Positions 28,276 to 38,926 of a stretch of 64,000 bases of DNA are shown here, piece after piece. The DNA lies in NCBI GenBank assembly GCA_017303505.1, contig JAFLCP010000007.1:1-64000 (forward strand), written 5' to 3'. The stretch is from Planctomycetota bacterium (GTDB lineage: Bacteria > Planctomycetota > Planctomycetia > Pirellulales > Pirellulaceae). Within the stretch, counting starts at the first letter, position 1; each line of letters begins with the position of its first letter. The notes beneath the pieces were generated by a model, which was not told where the DNA came from, ran no database searches, and saw nothing but the letters and a program-made list of their open reading frames with translations. Made by a program: the position numbers and the translations under genes.

Positions 28276-29811
28276 ATGATCTGCGTCAGTATCGGTCGCA
28301 CTCGACACAAACACATCATCGCCGAACATGCTCGCTTGGCTGAACTGGGCGCCAAACTCGTCGAACTGCGTGTTGATTACATTGGTCGTTCCATCGACTT
28401 TGGACGATTACTGAAAGACCGTCCCACACCCGTCGTCGTAACATGCCGACGTAAAGAGGATGGTGGCCGCTGGGCAAAGTCTGAAGACGAACGCCAGAAA
28501 ATTCTGCGGACCGCTATCGTATCGGGCGCCGAATACGTCGACTTGGAAGAAGATATCGCAGCTTCCATTCCACGCTACGGAAAAACCAAACGTATCGTGA
28601 GCTTACACGATTTCGAAAAGACCCCCGCAGATCTCGAAGATATCGCTGCTCGCTTGGCCTCCAAAGATGCTGACATCGTCAAAATAGCGACCATGGCTAA
28701 CTCCTTTGCAGACACCATTCGAATGTTGCGCTTAGTCGAAAAGGCTAAAGTTCCCACCATCGGAATTTGCATGGGCGAAGCAGGCGTTCTCACCAGAATT
28801 CTAGCTTGTCGCTACGGTTCGCCTTTCACATTCGCAACCACCAGCGCAAATCGAAAAGTTGCCCCAGGCCAACTCACTTTCGAACAAATGAAGCATCTCT
28901 ACCGCGTCGAAGAGATCACCGAAAAAACAAAACTTTACGCGGTTATCGCAGATCCAGTAGGCCACTCTCTAAGCCCTCTCATCCACAACGCTGCTTTTGA
29001 ACACGATCGATTGCCGTATCGCTATCTTGCACTTAACATCCCGAAGGATGATCTCGCCATCTTCATGCAGTGGTGCAAACAAAACGAATCGTTCGGCGGC
29101 CTTAGTGTGACAATTCCTCACAAAGAAGCGATCGTGAAGTTGTTGCACCAAGTTGAAGCAGCTGCCTCCAGTATCGGAGCAGTTAACACTGTCATTTTTG
29201 ATCGAGGCGAAGCGTTGGGCTACAACACCGACTACCGAGCCGCCATGGATTGTGTCGAACAGGCAATGGAAAAACGTTGGGGACCCGACGAAAAATTGCA
29301 AGGTCGTTCCGCATTGCTTCTCGGAGCTGGAGGCGTTTCAAGAGCCATCGCTCATGGACTCCGCCAACGTGGCGCTTTGGTTACCATCGCTAGCCGCAGC
29401 GTAGAACGCTCAGAAGCTTTAGCAAAAGATGTCGGCGGAAGAGCGATCCCATGGGAACGCCGTTATGAGTCGCGACCAGGACTCATCATCAATGGCACCC
29501 CCATCGGAATGCATCCCAACATTGATGAATCTCCCTACGATCGAAAATATCTCGATGAACGTACTATCATATTCGATACCGTCTACAATCCCGAGCAGAC
29601 CTTGCTGCTGAAAAACGCGCGAGAAGTAGGCTGCACCGCAGTATCAGGTGTCGCTATGTTTCTCCGCCAAGCGGGTTATCAATATAAGTTGTTCACCGGA
29701 AACAACCCTCCAGTGGACGCGATGCGAAAAGCGCTCAAGAAAGCAACTTCGCCCATCAACTATGAAGTGGATGTTGATGACGAAAACGAGGACGATCTTC
29801 TCGACGACTAA
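28276..29811 (+). CDS. aroDE: Bifunctional 3-dehydroquinate dehydratase (type I) / shikimate dehydrogenase
   Basis: This fusion carries out two consecutive shikimate-pathway steps; 511 residues. The AroD half (1-~215) shows VELRVDYIG, catalytic His111 (SLHDFEKTP) and Schiff-base Lys136 (DIVKIATM). The AroE half (~220-490) shows [19 protein letters not shown], catalytic Lys283 (TIPHKEA), Asp319 ([10 protein letters not shown]) and the NADPH-binding [10 protein letters not shown] very acidic tail ends the protein. Similar fusions are known from plants, chlamydiae and planctomycetes. Its stop overlaps the stop of the convergent helicase gene. Confidence 0.95.
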   Translation: MICVSIGRTRHKHIIAEHARLAELGAKLVELRVDYIGRSIDFGRLLKDRPTPVVVTCRRKEDGGRWAKSEDERQKILRTAIVSGAEYVDLEEDIAASIPRYGKTKRIVSLHDFEKTPADLEDIAARLASKDADIVKIATMANSFADTIRMLRLVEKAKVPTIGICMGEAGVLTRILACRYGSPFTFATTSANRKVAPGQLTFEQMKHLYRVEEITEKTKLYAVIADPVGHSLSPLIHNAAFEHDRLPYRYLALNIPKDDLAIFMQWCKQNESFGGLSVTIPHKEAIVKLLHQVEAAASSIGAVNTVIFDRGEALGYNTDYRAAMDCVEQAMEKRWGPDEKLQGRSALLLGAGGVSRAIAHGLRQRGALVTIASRSVERSEALAKDVGGRAIPWERRYESRPGLIINGTPIGMHPNIDESPYDRKYLDERTIIFDTVYNPEQTLLLKNAREVGCTAVSGVAMFLRQAGYQYKLFTGNNPPVDAMRKALKKATSPINYEVDVDDENEDDLLDD

Positions 29812-31856
29812 ACATCACCGGCTGCAGATCGAGCCGCTATTTGTTTGAGCAACACAGGACCATTCAGGCGATCGACAAGACATTCCGGCAATGAATCCAG
29901 AAAAATCTTGCCGTATGGCTTAGACATCATTCGCGGATCGAGTATCACGACTGATCCGTAGTCCGTTGCCGTACGGATCAGTCTCCCAAATCCTTGTCTT
30001 AACTTGATCACCGCTTCTGGCAATTGATAATCGCGAAACGGATTACCGCCCGCATTTCGTATCGCCTCCAACCGTGCCTCCAATAGCGGCTGGTCCGGAA
30101 CGCTGAAAGGAAGCTTCGTAATAATCACATTGGTCAGCGTATCACCTGGCACGTCGACCCCCGCCCAAAAACTATCGGTCCCGAATACTGCTCCACGCGG
30201 ATTTGCCTTAAACAACTCGATCAGTTTCGAACGCGGTGTTCCATCAGCTTGACTGTATATCGACAAGTTGTGTTTTGCCATCCACGGCGCTACTGCTTGC
30301 GAAACTTGCTTCAACAATTGATAACTCGTGAACAATACAAAAGCATGCCCATCGGACTGAGCCAAGAAATGTTGCACCAGCGCAGGCAATGCGGCTTCGA
30401 ACTCGCGTTTCTGTGCGGATGGGTCAGGCAAGTTCTCCAATAGAACCAAACGAGCTTGTTGTGAGTAGTTAAATGGACTTCCCAGTTTGATTGTACTTGG
30501 TCCGGTAAGCCCAACGCGCGACTGAAAAAACTCGAAGCCCCCTTCCCTGCCAACCGAGATGGTTGCACTGGTAAGTATCACACTGGGGACTTGATTAAAC
30601 AACATTTCGCGCAATTGCGGCCCAACGTCAATCGGTGACGCTCGCATGATCATTCGCGAGTGACCACGTCTCGAAAACTGTTGTTCAAGCCAATAAACAT
30701 TGTCTGAGAGACGTTGCTCCATCCACGTAGTGATCGATCCAGCCACCGTATCCAAACGCGTTTGTGCAGAAATCAAATCTTGGCGGATCGACTCATCCTT
30801 ATGGTCCGCGCCATAGCGTTTTAATTGTCCTGCGAGCTCTTGCAGAAGCGGGCTGAGTTGGTTTTCGACAATCTTTGGCGCATGCACCCGTCCATTACCA
30901 TTAGGTCGGTCCTCGAGCCAATGTTGCAGTTCAAAACTGAATTGTTCCAATGCGTCGCAACAGCGAATATGCAATTTGGCGACTTGCACTAAATCCAAGG
31001 CCTTTAACAAACCTTTGTCCGTCGAAGGATTATAAATCTTCCTCAATATGTAATCGATTTGGCTCGTTGTAACCTGCAGTCCCAGGTGATCGCTCGCCAC
31101 AGCTTCTAACGTATGGCATTCATCAAATACGACCGCGTCATAGTTTGGCAATAAACTCACACCTGAGGCTCGCAACGCGAGATCGCTAAAAAAGAGAGCA
31201 TGATTCACCACGAGTATCTGTGCATTTTGAACTCGCCTTCGAGCCATATAGTAGAAACACTTTTCATGCATTGGACATCGGCGTCCCATGCAATTGCCAC
31301 TATCGCTCGCCACTTCATCCCAGACATGAGCAGAGGGACGAGTTGGCAGTTCGCTTAAGCTGCCATCGTGAGTTTCCGCAGCCCACCGTCGGATCATTTG
31401 CAATTGTTGCAATTCTTCTTCGCTGCCGAAGAGCGCTGTCGCACGCCCCGATGCTTGTTGCAACCTACGGAGACTGATGTAATTTCCTCGCCCCTTGACT
31501 AACACCGAGCTAAACTCTCTCGGAATTACCGCATTGAGCAAAGGTAAGTCCTTATGGACGAGTTGCTCCTGTAGACTGATCGTATGAGTGCTAATGACCA
31601 CTCTGCGGTTGCGTTTCTTCACCGATCCATCGTCCAGAATATCTGCGCTCTCCCCACTGGTTGCAAATAAGATCGCCGGTACTAGATACGCAAAACTCTT
31701 ACCAACTCCCGTGCCTGCTTCTGCCAAAAGATGTTTGCTGGAATCGAGAGCAACGGAGACCGCGTCCGCCATTTGCAATTGCTCTTCTCGCGTTTCGTAT
31801 CGTGGTAGTCGCCTGGAAATCGAGCCACCAGGGCCGAGAATGTCGTGAATATTCAT
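29808..31856 (-). CDS. dinG: DinG/XPD-family ATP-dependent DNA helicase
   Basis: This superfamily-2 iron-sulfur helicase probably unwinds DNA 5'-3' in repair; 682 residues. Motif I is [10 protein letters not shown] (Lys53), the DEAH-box variant is FDECHTLEA, and the C-terminal motifs include [14 protein letters not shown] and QGFGRLIR (motif VI). Between motifs I and II is a Cys cluster ([14 protein letters not shown]) that fits the Fe-S domain. It lacks an N-terminal exonuclease domain. The ATG at 31856 is preferred over an in-frame TTG seven codons upstream. Its last four bases overlap the aroDE stop on the opposite strand. Confidence 0.9.
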   Translation of the reverse strand: MNIHDILGPGGSISRRLPRYETREEQLQMADAVSVALDSSKHLLAEAGTGVGKSFAYLVPAILFATSGESADILDDGSVKKRNRRVVISTHTISLQEQLVHKDLPLLNAVIPREFSSVLVKGRGNYISLRRLQQASGRATALFGSEEELQQLQMIRRWAAETHDGSLSELPTRPSAHVWDEVASDSGNCMGRRCPMHEKCFYYMARRRVQNAQILVVNHALFFSDLALRASGVSLLPNYDAVVFDECHTLEAVASDHLGLQVTTSQIDYILRKIYNPSTDKGLLKALDLVQVAKLHIRCCDALEQFSFELQHWLEDRPNGNGRVHAPKIVENQLSPLLQELAGQLKRYGADHKDESIRQDLISAQTRLDTVAGSITTWMEQRLSDNVYWLEQQFSRRGHSRMIMRASPIDVGPQLREMLFNQVPSVILTSATISVGREGGFEFFQSRVGLTGPSTIKLGSPFNYSQQARLVLLENLPDPSAQKREFEAALPALVQHFLAQSDGHAFVLFTSYQLLKQVSQAVAPWMAKHNLSIYSQADGTPRSKLIELFKANPRGAVFGTDSFWAGVDVPGDTLTNVIITKLPFSVPDQPLLEARLEAIRNAGGNPFRDYQLPEAVIKLRQGFGRLIRTATDYGSVVILDPRMMSKPYGKIFLDSLPECLVDRLNGPVLLKQIAARSAAGDV

Positions 31857-32061
31857 GACGTGTTGGCTCTGGTTCAAACGGGTTACGAATGGATCGGACT
31901 ACTTTGGGCAATTTCTGAACTAAGCTGCGTTTCGTGAACCAAGTTGCGTTCACCCCAGTGTGTTACACAGCCTAGATCTTACGCGGGCTCGAAGTATATC
32001 ACGTTTCCAGACTTACTCCGAGGCCAGGCGACGATGAACCGACACATGCCGGCTGGAAACT

Positions 32062-33165
32062 TCAGCACCGCAGAAAGCAGCGGCCACTACTCCGGCGGAC
32101 CAGATGTTTGGATTCGAGGACACTGAGCGTGCTCAAGACCCGTGCCACCGGCAAACCACTTCGATGAATAATCCGATCGATATCTGTAGCATCAAACTCG
32201 ATTGAGTTGAGCACCGTTGTCTCTTGTTCATTGAGTTGCAATTCAGCCGGTCTACGAATGGTTCGGTCGGGAGCGATTTTGGCGTCCTGTACCATAGGTC
32301 CTAGGCTTTCGATGATATCCTCGGCGCATTGTGTCAGTATTGCGCCATCACGAATGAGTTGATGGCAGCCCTGCGATACTCGCGATTGCACTGGTCCAGG
32401 CAAGGCGAAGACATCGCGTCCTTGCTCAGCCGCATGTCTGGCTGTGATCAACGTCCCGGATCGGCGAGCTGCTTCGATCACCAAAACTCCTAGGGATAAA
32501 CCACTAATGAGTCGATTGCGCTGCGGGAACATCCCGCGTTTGGGAGGCATGCAGGGTGGTTGTTCTGACAGTAACAGCCCACCTTCTTTGACAATGTTCT
32601 GAGCTAACTCTTGGTTTTCCGGTGGATAAATACTGTCGAGACCATTGGCCAGAACAGCAATGGTTCGAGCTTTGTTTCTCAGGGCTGTTTCATGGGCGAT
32701 GGCGTCGATACCTCGCGCCAAGCCGCTCACTAAGGTGAAGCCAGCCTGGGCCAATCCATAACTGATGCGAGTCGCTTGATCTTTGCCATATTGCGTTGCG
32801 TGTCGCGTGCCAATTATCGCTATGGAAAGCTGGTCGCGAGGAGATAATTGTCCTCGATAAAAAAGAATATTGGGTGGGTCAGGTATCGTTCGCAAAAGAG
32901 CTGGAAACTCTGGTTGGATAGGAAGCACAAAACGGATTTGAAACCGGTCACAATTTCGCAATACTTCATCCGCTTGTTTGGGATCACGGTGGCGAATGAG
33001 GCCAGTAAGTCGCGGCCCGATCCCTTCCACCTCCATCAAGCGATCGGTCGACGCCGACAGTACATTTTGGGCAGAGCCAAAACACTCTAATAGTCGTTGG
33101 AGGGTTTGCGGACCGATTCCCGTAATCAGGGCAAGTTCGAAGTAAGCACGATGTTCAGCGTCCAT
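32062..33165 (-). CDS. dprA: DNA-processing protein DprA
   Basis: This cytoplasmic protein loads RecA on incoming single-stranded DNA during natural transformation; ~367 residues. The N-terminal helix-hairpin-helix region includes ITGIGPQTLQRLLE and VEGIGPRLTGLI. The Rossmann-like core has IIGTRHATQYGKD, LVSGLARGIDAIAHE, FPQRNRLISGLS and the conserved RRSGTLITARHAAEQGRDVFALPG region. A C-terminal winged-helix segment follows. The ATG at 33165 has GGAG ten bases upstream; an ATG at 33201 is an alternative. The upstream gene on the same strand, GH62, is unrelated. Confidence 0.94.
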   Translation of the reverse strand: MDAEHRAYFELALITGIGPQTLQRLLECFGSAQNVLSASTDRLMEVEGIGPRLTGLIRHRDPKQADEVLRNCDRFQIRFVLPIQPEFPALLRTIPDPPNILFYRGQLSPRDQLSIAIIGTRHATQYGKDQATRISYGLAQAGFTLVSGLARGIDAIAHETALRNKARTIAVLANGLDSIYPPENQELAQNIVKEGGLLLSEQPPCMPPKRGMFPQRNRLISGLSLGVLVIEAARRSGTLITARHAAEQGRDVFALPGPVQSRVSQGCHQLIRDGAILTQCAEDIIESLGPMVQDAKIAPDRTIRRPAELQLNEQETTVLNSIEFDATDIDRIIHRSGLPVARVLSTLSVLESKHLVRRSSGRCFLRC

Positions 33166-33271
33166 GATAAAGAGACTCCGTCCGATCGATCCATAGTGCA
33201 TTGCGGTGACATATGTTCAATATAGGGTTGGCTCACCAAAAATCAACTAGGTCGTGATAGTTTTGGAAACG

Positions 33272-34339
33272 CTACGGTTGAGAAGAGGCCTCACCAGTTA
33301 ACAGGCCTAGTCGCCATGGAAATTGACCATAGCTCTTATTTTGTTTTTCTGATTCCAGCATTCCTTGAAACAAAAACGTCCAACGATCCACTTCGATTTC
33401 ATGCAGTTCATTGATGCCTTTTCGCAAAAGTTCTCCATGGCTCACGTTATCTGTCCAACGTTCGACACCCGGTAGCGGTTCGACATTATTCGCTCCAGCA
33501 AACGGTGCCCTCTCCGAGTTCGCCAATGGTATCCATTCGCCGTCGAGTTTATCCGCTATAAAAGCCTTGTAATATCGACGCCCGTCTTGCTCAATGATAT
33601 TAAGGTATCTTCCCCACTCTTTCGCATAATACACGTGACTGGCCTCGAAGAACTCTCCACGCAATGCGAGTTGGCAATCGCGAAATCCATTCGGAAATTC
33701 TTCGCGCGTTGTCCACAATCGCCACAGTTTCCCACCCGGTGAAGTGTAGAAGAGATACGCTCGGTCTTGGTCGCAGATAACCCAAAAATCTAATCCCCCT
33801 TCTTGTCTTGGGTCGCCACTGCCAGCATCAAGTGCATATCGTGCCTGGCTCCACGATTCGGGATCCTCGATGTTCTTGGTCGTTGAATAGGCAACTCGTA
33901 AGAAACGATCACCCGGTAGACCAACTTGATAGATAAGGTACCAAAGCTCTTGTGGTTCATAGTAAAACACTTGCGGCGCACAAAAATATTTCGAATCCAC
34001 CAGACGCAGCAAATGGCGTTTGGAAGATTGTGCCTCCTCCCATCGCACAAAATTGCAATATTCCATGACGGTTCGATCTTGAAGCTTGATGGTCATAAAG
34101 AGATGCCATTTGCCATCGAAGAAGACGATCGATGGATCCTTCTGGGCGTGACTCTTTTCAGTCTCTCTCGATTCGGGCATCACAAGCGGCGCAGAGTATT
34201 GCCAAGTCACGGGCGTTCGAGATTGGCACTTGAGTTTGCTCTCGACGATTGAATCTTGACTTAGGGCAAAATTCGTCAGAGGGCTCCAGTACGTAAACGT
34301 GAACGACACTAATAGCATGGACGAAATGAACCGCAGCAT
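33272..34339 (-). CDS. Secreted GH62-like alpha-L-arabinofuranosidase
   Basis: A ~355-residue protein with a signal peptide (residues ~1-27, RFISSMLLVSFTF) and a five-bladed propeller-type domain resembling GH62. Matching stretches are KDPSIVFFDGKWHLF (candidate catalytic Asp), SKYFCAPQVFYY, GLDFWVICDQDRAYLFY (second Asp) and FFEASHVYY (candidate acid Glu). GH62 enzymes remove arabinose side chains from arabinoxylan. The start at 34339 is set by GGAGG at 34348-34352, eight bases upstream. No other polysaccharide-degradation genes are adjacent. A related GH43-like fold is the main alternative. Confidence 0.8.
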   Translation of the reverse strand: MLRFISSMLLVSFTFTYWSPLTNFALSQDSIVESKLKCQSRTPVTWQYSAPLVMPESRETEKSHAQKDPSIVFFDGKWHLFMTIKLQDRTVMEYCNFVRWEEAQSSKRHLLRLVDSKYFCAPQVFYYEPQELWYLIYQVGLPGDRFLRVAYSTTKNIEDPESWSQARYALDAGSGDPRQEGGLDFWVICDQDRAYLFYTSPGGKLWRLWTTREEFPNGFRDCQLALRGEFFEASHVYYAKEWGRYLNIIEQDGRRYYKAFIADKLDGEWIPLANSERAPFAGANNVEPLPGVERWTDNVSHGELLRKGINELHEIEVDRWTFLFQGMLESEKQNKSYGQFPWRLGLLTGEASSQP

Positions 34340-34610
34340 TTCCCTTACCTCCATCAACACAATAGTCGCTCTGAAAGAGAAGCATGACTTCTTAAAGTGT
34401 TGTATGTCCATTGAGCCACGTCAATTCCGTACCTATTCACGCGAGCGAGTTCCCAAGTCCTCGCCAAACGTCGCCATCTAAAGAACATGAAGCGAACGCA
34501 TGATTATTCGCCCGCTACGACGCGCCGAAAATTGCAATAAGCCCTGTTATGAAGAGTCAGGCTTAGTGCGGGAAATCCATATTCAGTCGCGTGTGTCCAG
34601 CGACGAGGAT

Positions 34611-34643
34611 AAAAAAAGCCCGTGATTCAAAACCACGGGCTTT
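34611..34643 (-). terminator. Rho-independent terminator after the FHA gene
   Basis: AAAGCCCGTG (34615-34624) pairs with CACGGGCTTT (34634-34643). Read on the minus strand, the hairpin is followed by a run of seven T (34617-34611). It starts 31 bases past the stop codon of the minus-strand FHA gene. Confidence 0.9.
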
Positions 34644-34673
34644 ATTCATACGATTTGAAATAACGAGCTGAGT

Positions 34674-37600
34674 TTACTTCTTGCCCGAGATCTTCATTTG
34701 AAAGGCGTTGGCCCCGTTATTATTCTGGTCGCGTTTCTTGCTTGCGGCCATCACCTGCACGACATCCATTACCCAGATTGCAGAAAGCATGAATGAGGTA
34801 GCAGCGGCCACCAAGGTGAGGTTCACTCGCAAGCCATTGCTGATCAAGAGTACAACACCAAACGCAGCGGCCAAACCAGCGATCGTCAGCTTAATCGTGT
34901 TGCTAACAGGCTTTACTTTTTTGTCGCTGGTTTTCACAGCAGCCCGAGCTGAATCGTTTGCCAATTCTCGCAGAGCTGCCATGTCGCTCGCCTTTTCAGG
35001 TGCTGAACGCGTGACAGTGACTTCTGGGGTTAATTCCGACTTGTCGTCGCCGGTCGATTCAACCGCTTCACCACCTTCCTCGTCTACCTTAGGGCGGCTA
35101 GCGATTAACGCTGCGGCAGGGTCCTGTCGAGTCTTGCGGATCGGGCTGTAGGTGTTACGTACGACCTTCGATGCACCAGCTGCCTTTGCTGGTGAAGCTT
35201 TGGCTGCAGGAGCTGAAGAAGTAGCCGTAGGTTTAACTTCTTCCACTTCATCGCCACGCATACGGGCTAGAAGTCGCTGCATGTATGCTTCTACCGAATC
35301 GTCTTCCGCTGGAGCTGCGGCTTCTGAAGCAGGAGCACTTGCTGCAGCGCTGCGACCGCGAGCTGAACTGGCTCCCAAACGAGAAGGTGTTGGAGCTGGA
35401 GGAGGTGGTGGTGCTTCCTCTTCGACAACTTCTTCCTCAACGTTCGCTTGGGCTTGTTCTTCGGTCAATGCTCGCCCAACAGCGCTCAATGTTTGTTCTG
35501 GTTCTTCATGAATCGCTTCGGAGAATTGTTGAAGCTTGTTGGCCCACTTCTCTTCCTGCTCGTCATCAAATTGATCTTTGGCAGACTCACCATAGCTCGC
35601 GCGCAGGATATCCAAAGCGGAAACACTCGTTTGGCGTTCTGTCTGCAAGTACGAGTCTGATTCATCCCAGTCCTTTTGATTGAACATGGGGCTTTCGGCT
35701 GACTCTTCAGCAGTGGGCTCTGGGCTCTCGTCTCGCAAGAGACTACGAAGCAAAGGGCTGTGGCTCACATCTTCGTTAAACGCCTCTTCAACTTCTTCCT
35801 CATGGATTCGGTCTTCGTAGGCTTCAGCGTTTGAATTAGCTGCGTTGGATGAAGCGGAACCAGTCGACCATTGAGCGATAGGTTGAACAGCTTGTTCTTC
35901 GTCATCGCTGCTTCGCAACAGTGGCGAATAAGAATGGTCGACGTATTCCTCTGTGTTCTCCTCGGCGTATTGTTCGCTGGTCTGGGAAGCAGTGTCGTCG
36001 GCAGCAGGCTGTTGGCCTTGGGTAAACCAAGCAGGCAATGCGGTAGCGGCGGCTGGAGGTTGTATGTCTTCGGGGCCGTTTGGATCCAGTGATTCTACAT
36101 AACGCTGGTAAACGGACTCGGCGGAGTTATGAGCTTCTTCTTCTGGGTATCTAGCATTCGAGTTATTCGATCCGCGATACGGACTTGTGGTATCGGAATG
36201 GAACCGCTCTGTAATTGCACCCTGACCGGGGCGCAAATTTTCTGAGCGCAAATTTTCACTTGCGGCGAAGTCGTTGTAGTTGTCGTGACGTGGAACGTCT
36301 TCGTTCTCGGGAGCGTACGTTGGAGTTGGTGACGACGCGAAATAGTTGGATGTGTTCGCGGGCTCGGAACTTCCGAAGTAAGGTGCAGCGGCAGCTGGCG
36401 CCACCGATCGCTCATGTACCGTTGCAGCTAAGTCAGCCAACACACTTTCAAGCTGAGCCAAGCGGGATTGCAAGGCTTCAATTTCTGGCTGAGCATTTTC
36501 GTTAGGGGCTGCTGCTTGATTTACACGAGAGTTGAGTGCAGCCGTCGCCAATTCGATTTGAGTCAAACGGTCATTGGAGTCTTGTGCAACTTGCTCCAGC
36601 TTGGCATCGAGTCCTTCGCGGACGTTTTGCAAATCGCCCTGGATGGTTTGCACCAAATCTACAACGCGCTCTTGGAAGTTATTGAAATCTTCCGGCGTTA
36701 CACTAGCAGCTGGCGAAGCATTGGAGATGTTATTCGCTAGTTGTTCATTTTGTCGTTGCAGTTGCTCGAAGCGATCGTTTGTTTCTTGGGTTAGCGACTC
36801 GATCTGTGCAAAGCGTTGGTTCGATTGTTGCTGCACCGATTCAATTTGCGAAATTCGCGAATCGACCTTCTGCTGGTTTTGTTCTACAGTGGTCCAACGC
36901 TGATCGGTTTGTTGTTGAAGGCTTTCAAAGCTGTTTTCAACATCCGAGCAGAGGTTCTTAAATTCGTCGGAGAGTGTCTGGAACTTAGCATCAAAGCGAG
37001 TTTCTCGCGACTTGTTTTGGCGTTCAAGATCGTCGGTCAACGCGCGGAGTTGCGTACTGAAGTCTTGAGTAATGATGCGTCGCAAATGTTCGGTTTCATT
37101 GCGAAGTGAATCGCATTGGCGCGAAAAATCATCTTTTTGTTCTGATGATGTCCGCGTGATTTTGTCGTCGATATCGCCAAGACGTTGCAATAACTGGTCG
37201 ACTCTTCCTTCGAGCTTTGAGAGGTGTACGGTGTCGGTGGAGATGGCCGGTTGTGGACGGCTTAGCTGCGCCGAATCAAGAGCCGAGCTTGCATCAGGCA
37301 CCTTGGCGTTGTTGCGGGAGTTCAACGGTGATGTGGAAAGCGACTCGATCAAGAACTGATAACCGAGCAATTCCAAACGGTCGCCAACCCGAATCGCGCT
37401 CTCCTGAACGCTTTGCCCATTAAGACGGAGCCCTGGCCCGAACGACTTGATGATGGCATTGGTCGATCCAAAGACCAAAAGAGCATGGAACGATGCGATC
37501 TTACTATCGTCAATCCAGATGGTGGCTTGGCGGTCCGAACCGATCGTGCACTTGGTGTGCTGTAGTCTCCAGCGGCGAACGACTTCGCCAGCTGAATTTA

Positions 37601-37694
37601 CCATACTGACGACGCCTAGGTAGTTTGGGGCGATACCTAGACTGAACGACGGAGGGGTCGCGGTCGCGCTGGTGGCATTGATGTCGTTGGGCAT
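34674..37694 (-). CDS. FHA-domain coiled-coil protein with C-terminal membrane anchor
   Basis: 1,006 residues in four parts. An FHA-type phosphothreonine-binding domain (~35-115) contains CTIGSDRQATIWI, SKIASFHALL and LRLNGQSV. Long coiled coils (~160-420) have many Gln/Asn heptads, e.g. DQRWTTVEQNQQKVDSRI. An acidic, Pro/Ser/Glu-rich disordered region follows (~430-900). Two hydrophobic helices lie at ~925-970, with a short basic tail. The soluble domains thus lie N-terminal to a membrane anchor, suggesting a scaffold at the inner membrane that recognises Thr-phosphorylated partners. No kinase gene is adjacent. It stands alone and ends in a strong terminator. Confidence 0.8.
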   Translation of the reverse strand: MPNDINATSATATPPSFSLGIAPNYLGVVSMVNSAGEVVRRWRLQHTKCTIGSDRQATIWIDDSKIASFHALLVFGSTNAIIKSFGPGLRLNGQSVQESAIRVGDRLELLGYQFLIESLSTSPLNSRNNAKVPDASSALDSAQLSRPQPAISTDTVHLSKLEGRVDQLLQRLGDIDDKITRTSSEQKDDFSRQCDSLRNETEHLRRIITQDFSTQLRALTDDLERQNKSRETRFDAKFQTLSDEFKNLCSDVENSFESLQQQTDQRWTTVEQNQQKVDSRISQIESVQQQSNQRFAQIESLTQETNDRFEQLQRQNEQLANNISNASPAASVTPEDFNNFQERVVDLVQTIQGDLQNVREGLDAKLEQVAQDSNDRLTQIELATAALNSRVNQAAAPNENAQPEIEALQSRLAQLESVLADLAATVHERSVAPAAAAPYFGSSEPANTSNYFASSPTPTYAPENEDVPRHDNYNDFAASENLRSENLRPGQGAITERFHSDTTSPYRGSNNSNARYPEEEAHNSAESVYQRYVESLDPNGPEDIQPPAAATALPAWFTQGQQPAADDTASQTSEQYAEENTEEYVDHSYSPLLRSSDDEEQAVQPIAQWSTGSASSNAANSNAEAYEDRIHEEEVEEAFNEDVSHSPLLRSLLRDESPEPTAEESAESPMFNQKDWDESDSYLQTERQTSVSALDILRASYGESAKDQFDDEQEEKWANKLQQFSEAIHEEPEQTLSAVGRALTEEQAQANVEEEVVEEEAPPPPPAPTPSRLGASSARGRSAAASAPASEAAAPAEDDSVEAYMQRLLARMRGDEVEEVKPTATSSAPAAKASPAKAAGASKVVRNTYSPIRKTRQDPAAALIASRPKVDEEGGEAVESTGDDKSELTPEVTVTRSAPEKASDMAALRELANDSARAAVKTSDKKVKPVSNTIKLTIAGLAAAFGVVLLISNGLRVNLTLVAAATSFMLSAIWVMDVVQVMAASKKRDQNNNGANAFQMKISGKK

Positions 37695-38438
37695 GGACGG
37701 GCCGTTCTCAATGTTTTGTAGTGTGTCAAATCGATGTGCGGGGAGCCTAGGATTGGTTTTTCAGGAAAAGACCCCGCTTCGTCTCCTATCGTCTTTTTAG
37801 GACAACATCGGATTCAGGAGGGTGTTGAAAACAGTGGAAGCTGCATAGAAGAGTGGGTTCGTTAGCGATTGTGTCGATTTTGACGATCAAATTTAGGCTA
37901 GGAGGGCGAACTGGCTTGAATTTGGTGAAGGTGGGGGTAGTGCGCGGAATGGGGGGACGACGCCCTCTTGAATGGAATTCTCAAACTGCATTGTGATCTG
38001 GAGTTGGCTCATTTTGGTGGTTTGGGACATTCGAGGACGATGCGGTTTTCAACTTTCGGGGGTATGGGGCTGCGACAATCTGCGGGGGATTGATACTAGG
38101 TGTCGAATGGACAGTCCTGGGAAGTCGCTGCTCCTATACATTTTTGTCCCACTAAAATTGGGGAAAAAATCGTATTGGAGAAGTTTGCCAAACCACTTTC
38201 GGTCCGTGTGCGTACTATAGTTGCGTGCCCAAACGATAGGTTCCAATATGGGACATCCCTCACAAGGTGGTATACAAAAGGGAATTTGGAGGCGTAACGG
38301 CAATGGCTCAGATAGACCTAGCAATGGCCCCAAATGCACGGTCGCCCAGTGAAGTCGCTTTTCGGTAATGCGGTTTTCCAGATTGGGTAGCGGTGTTCGT
38401 TGGGGAATGAACCTCAACCGAAGAAAAGGGTGGCAAAG
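37695..38438. other. 744-bp divergent intergenic region
   Basis: This is the longest gene-free stretch in the window, between the FHA gene (minus) and the DksA-like gene (plus). Small open frames in it (e.g. 37972-38220 plus, 38049-38417 minus) show no protein-like pattern or ribosome-binding site. No tRNA or rRNA was seen. It may hold long leaders or a small RNA, but nothing specific can be shown. Confidence 0.4.
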
Positions 38439-38843
38439 ATGGCCCGGAAAGAAGCACTAAACAAACTCAAGCAAGTTCTGATCGGTCGACGCGAAGCGCT
38501 GCGAGCTGCTTTAATGGGCGACCTAAGTTTGCTCAATGAGTTGAAAAATGAAGCGTTCAGTGATGTGTTTGATGCAGCGTTGGATAATGCCAACGATGAC
38601 ATCAGCACCCAATTGCTCGAAGTCGAAGCCAAAGAGCTAGCTCAAATTGACTTGGCTTTGGAGCGGATGAAAGATGGACAGTACGGCACGTGTGAAGCTT
38701 GCGAAAAGCCCATCCCTTTGAGTCGCTTGCAAGCTCTGCCTTTCGTAACGATGTGTATTGAATGCCAACGTGAAAGCGAAAAACGGAGTTCAAATTCATG
38801 GGATCGTTATGGACGATCTCAAAGTCACGCTTCGTTCGATTGA
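38439..38843 (+). CDS. DksA/TraR-family zinc-finger protein
   Basis: A 134-residue protein that probably binds RNA polymerase through its secondary channel. An N-terminal coiled coil (~10-80) includes DAALDNANDDIS, and a four-Cys zinc finger is visible as CEAC ... CIEC (residues ~86-109). The ATG at 38439 is preferred; an in-frame TTG at 38400 would add 13 residues that do not fit the family. DksA proteins act with ppGpp on rRNA and amino-acid promoters; the acidic residues at the coiled-coil tip that define true DksA were not checked, so the family name is used without a symbol. Confidence 0.85.
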   Translation: MARKEALNKLKQVLIGRREALRAALMGDLSLLNELKNEAFSDVFDAALDNANDDISTQLLEVEAKELAQIDLALERMKDGQYGTCEACEKPIPLSRLQALPFVTMCIECQRESEKRSSNSWDRYGRSQSHASFD

Positions 38844-38926
38844 TACGATTATCACGTTTGTTGCGCTCGCGAGCCATCGGGAAATAACCTCATGGCAAGG
38901 CGTGCGAAGGACGTTAGAAAAAGCTG

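Noticed and set aside
35152-35511. Ala/Ser-rich plus-strand frame inside the FHA gene
   Set aside because: It is antisense to the low-complexity region of the FHA protein and has no ribosome-binding site or domain.
38049-38417. 122-codon minus-strand frame in the gap before the DksA-like gene
   Set aside because: Its composition (many Pro, Arg, Ser) is not protein-like, and no ribosome-binding site precedes it.
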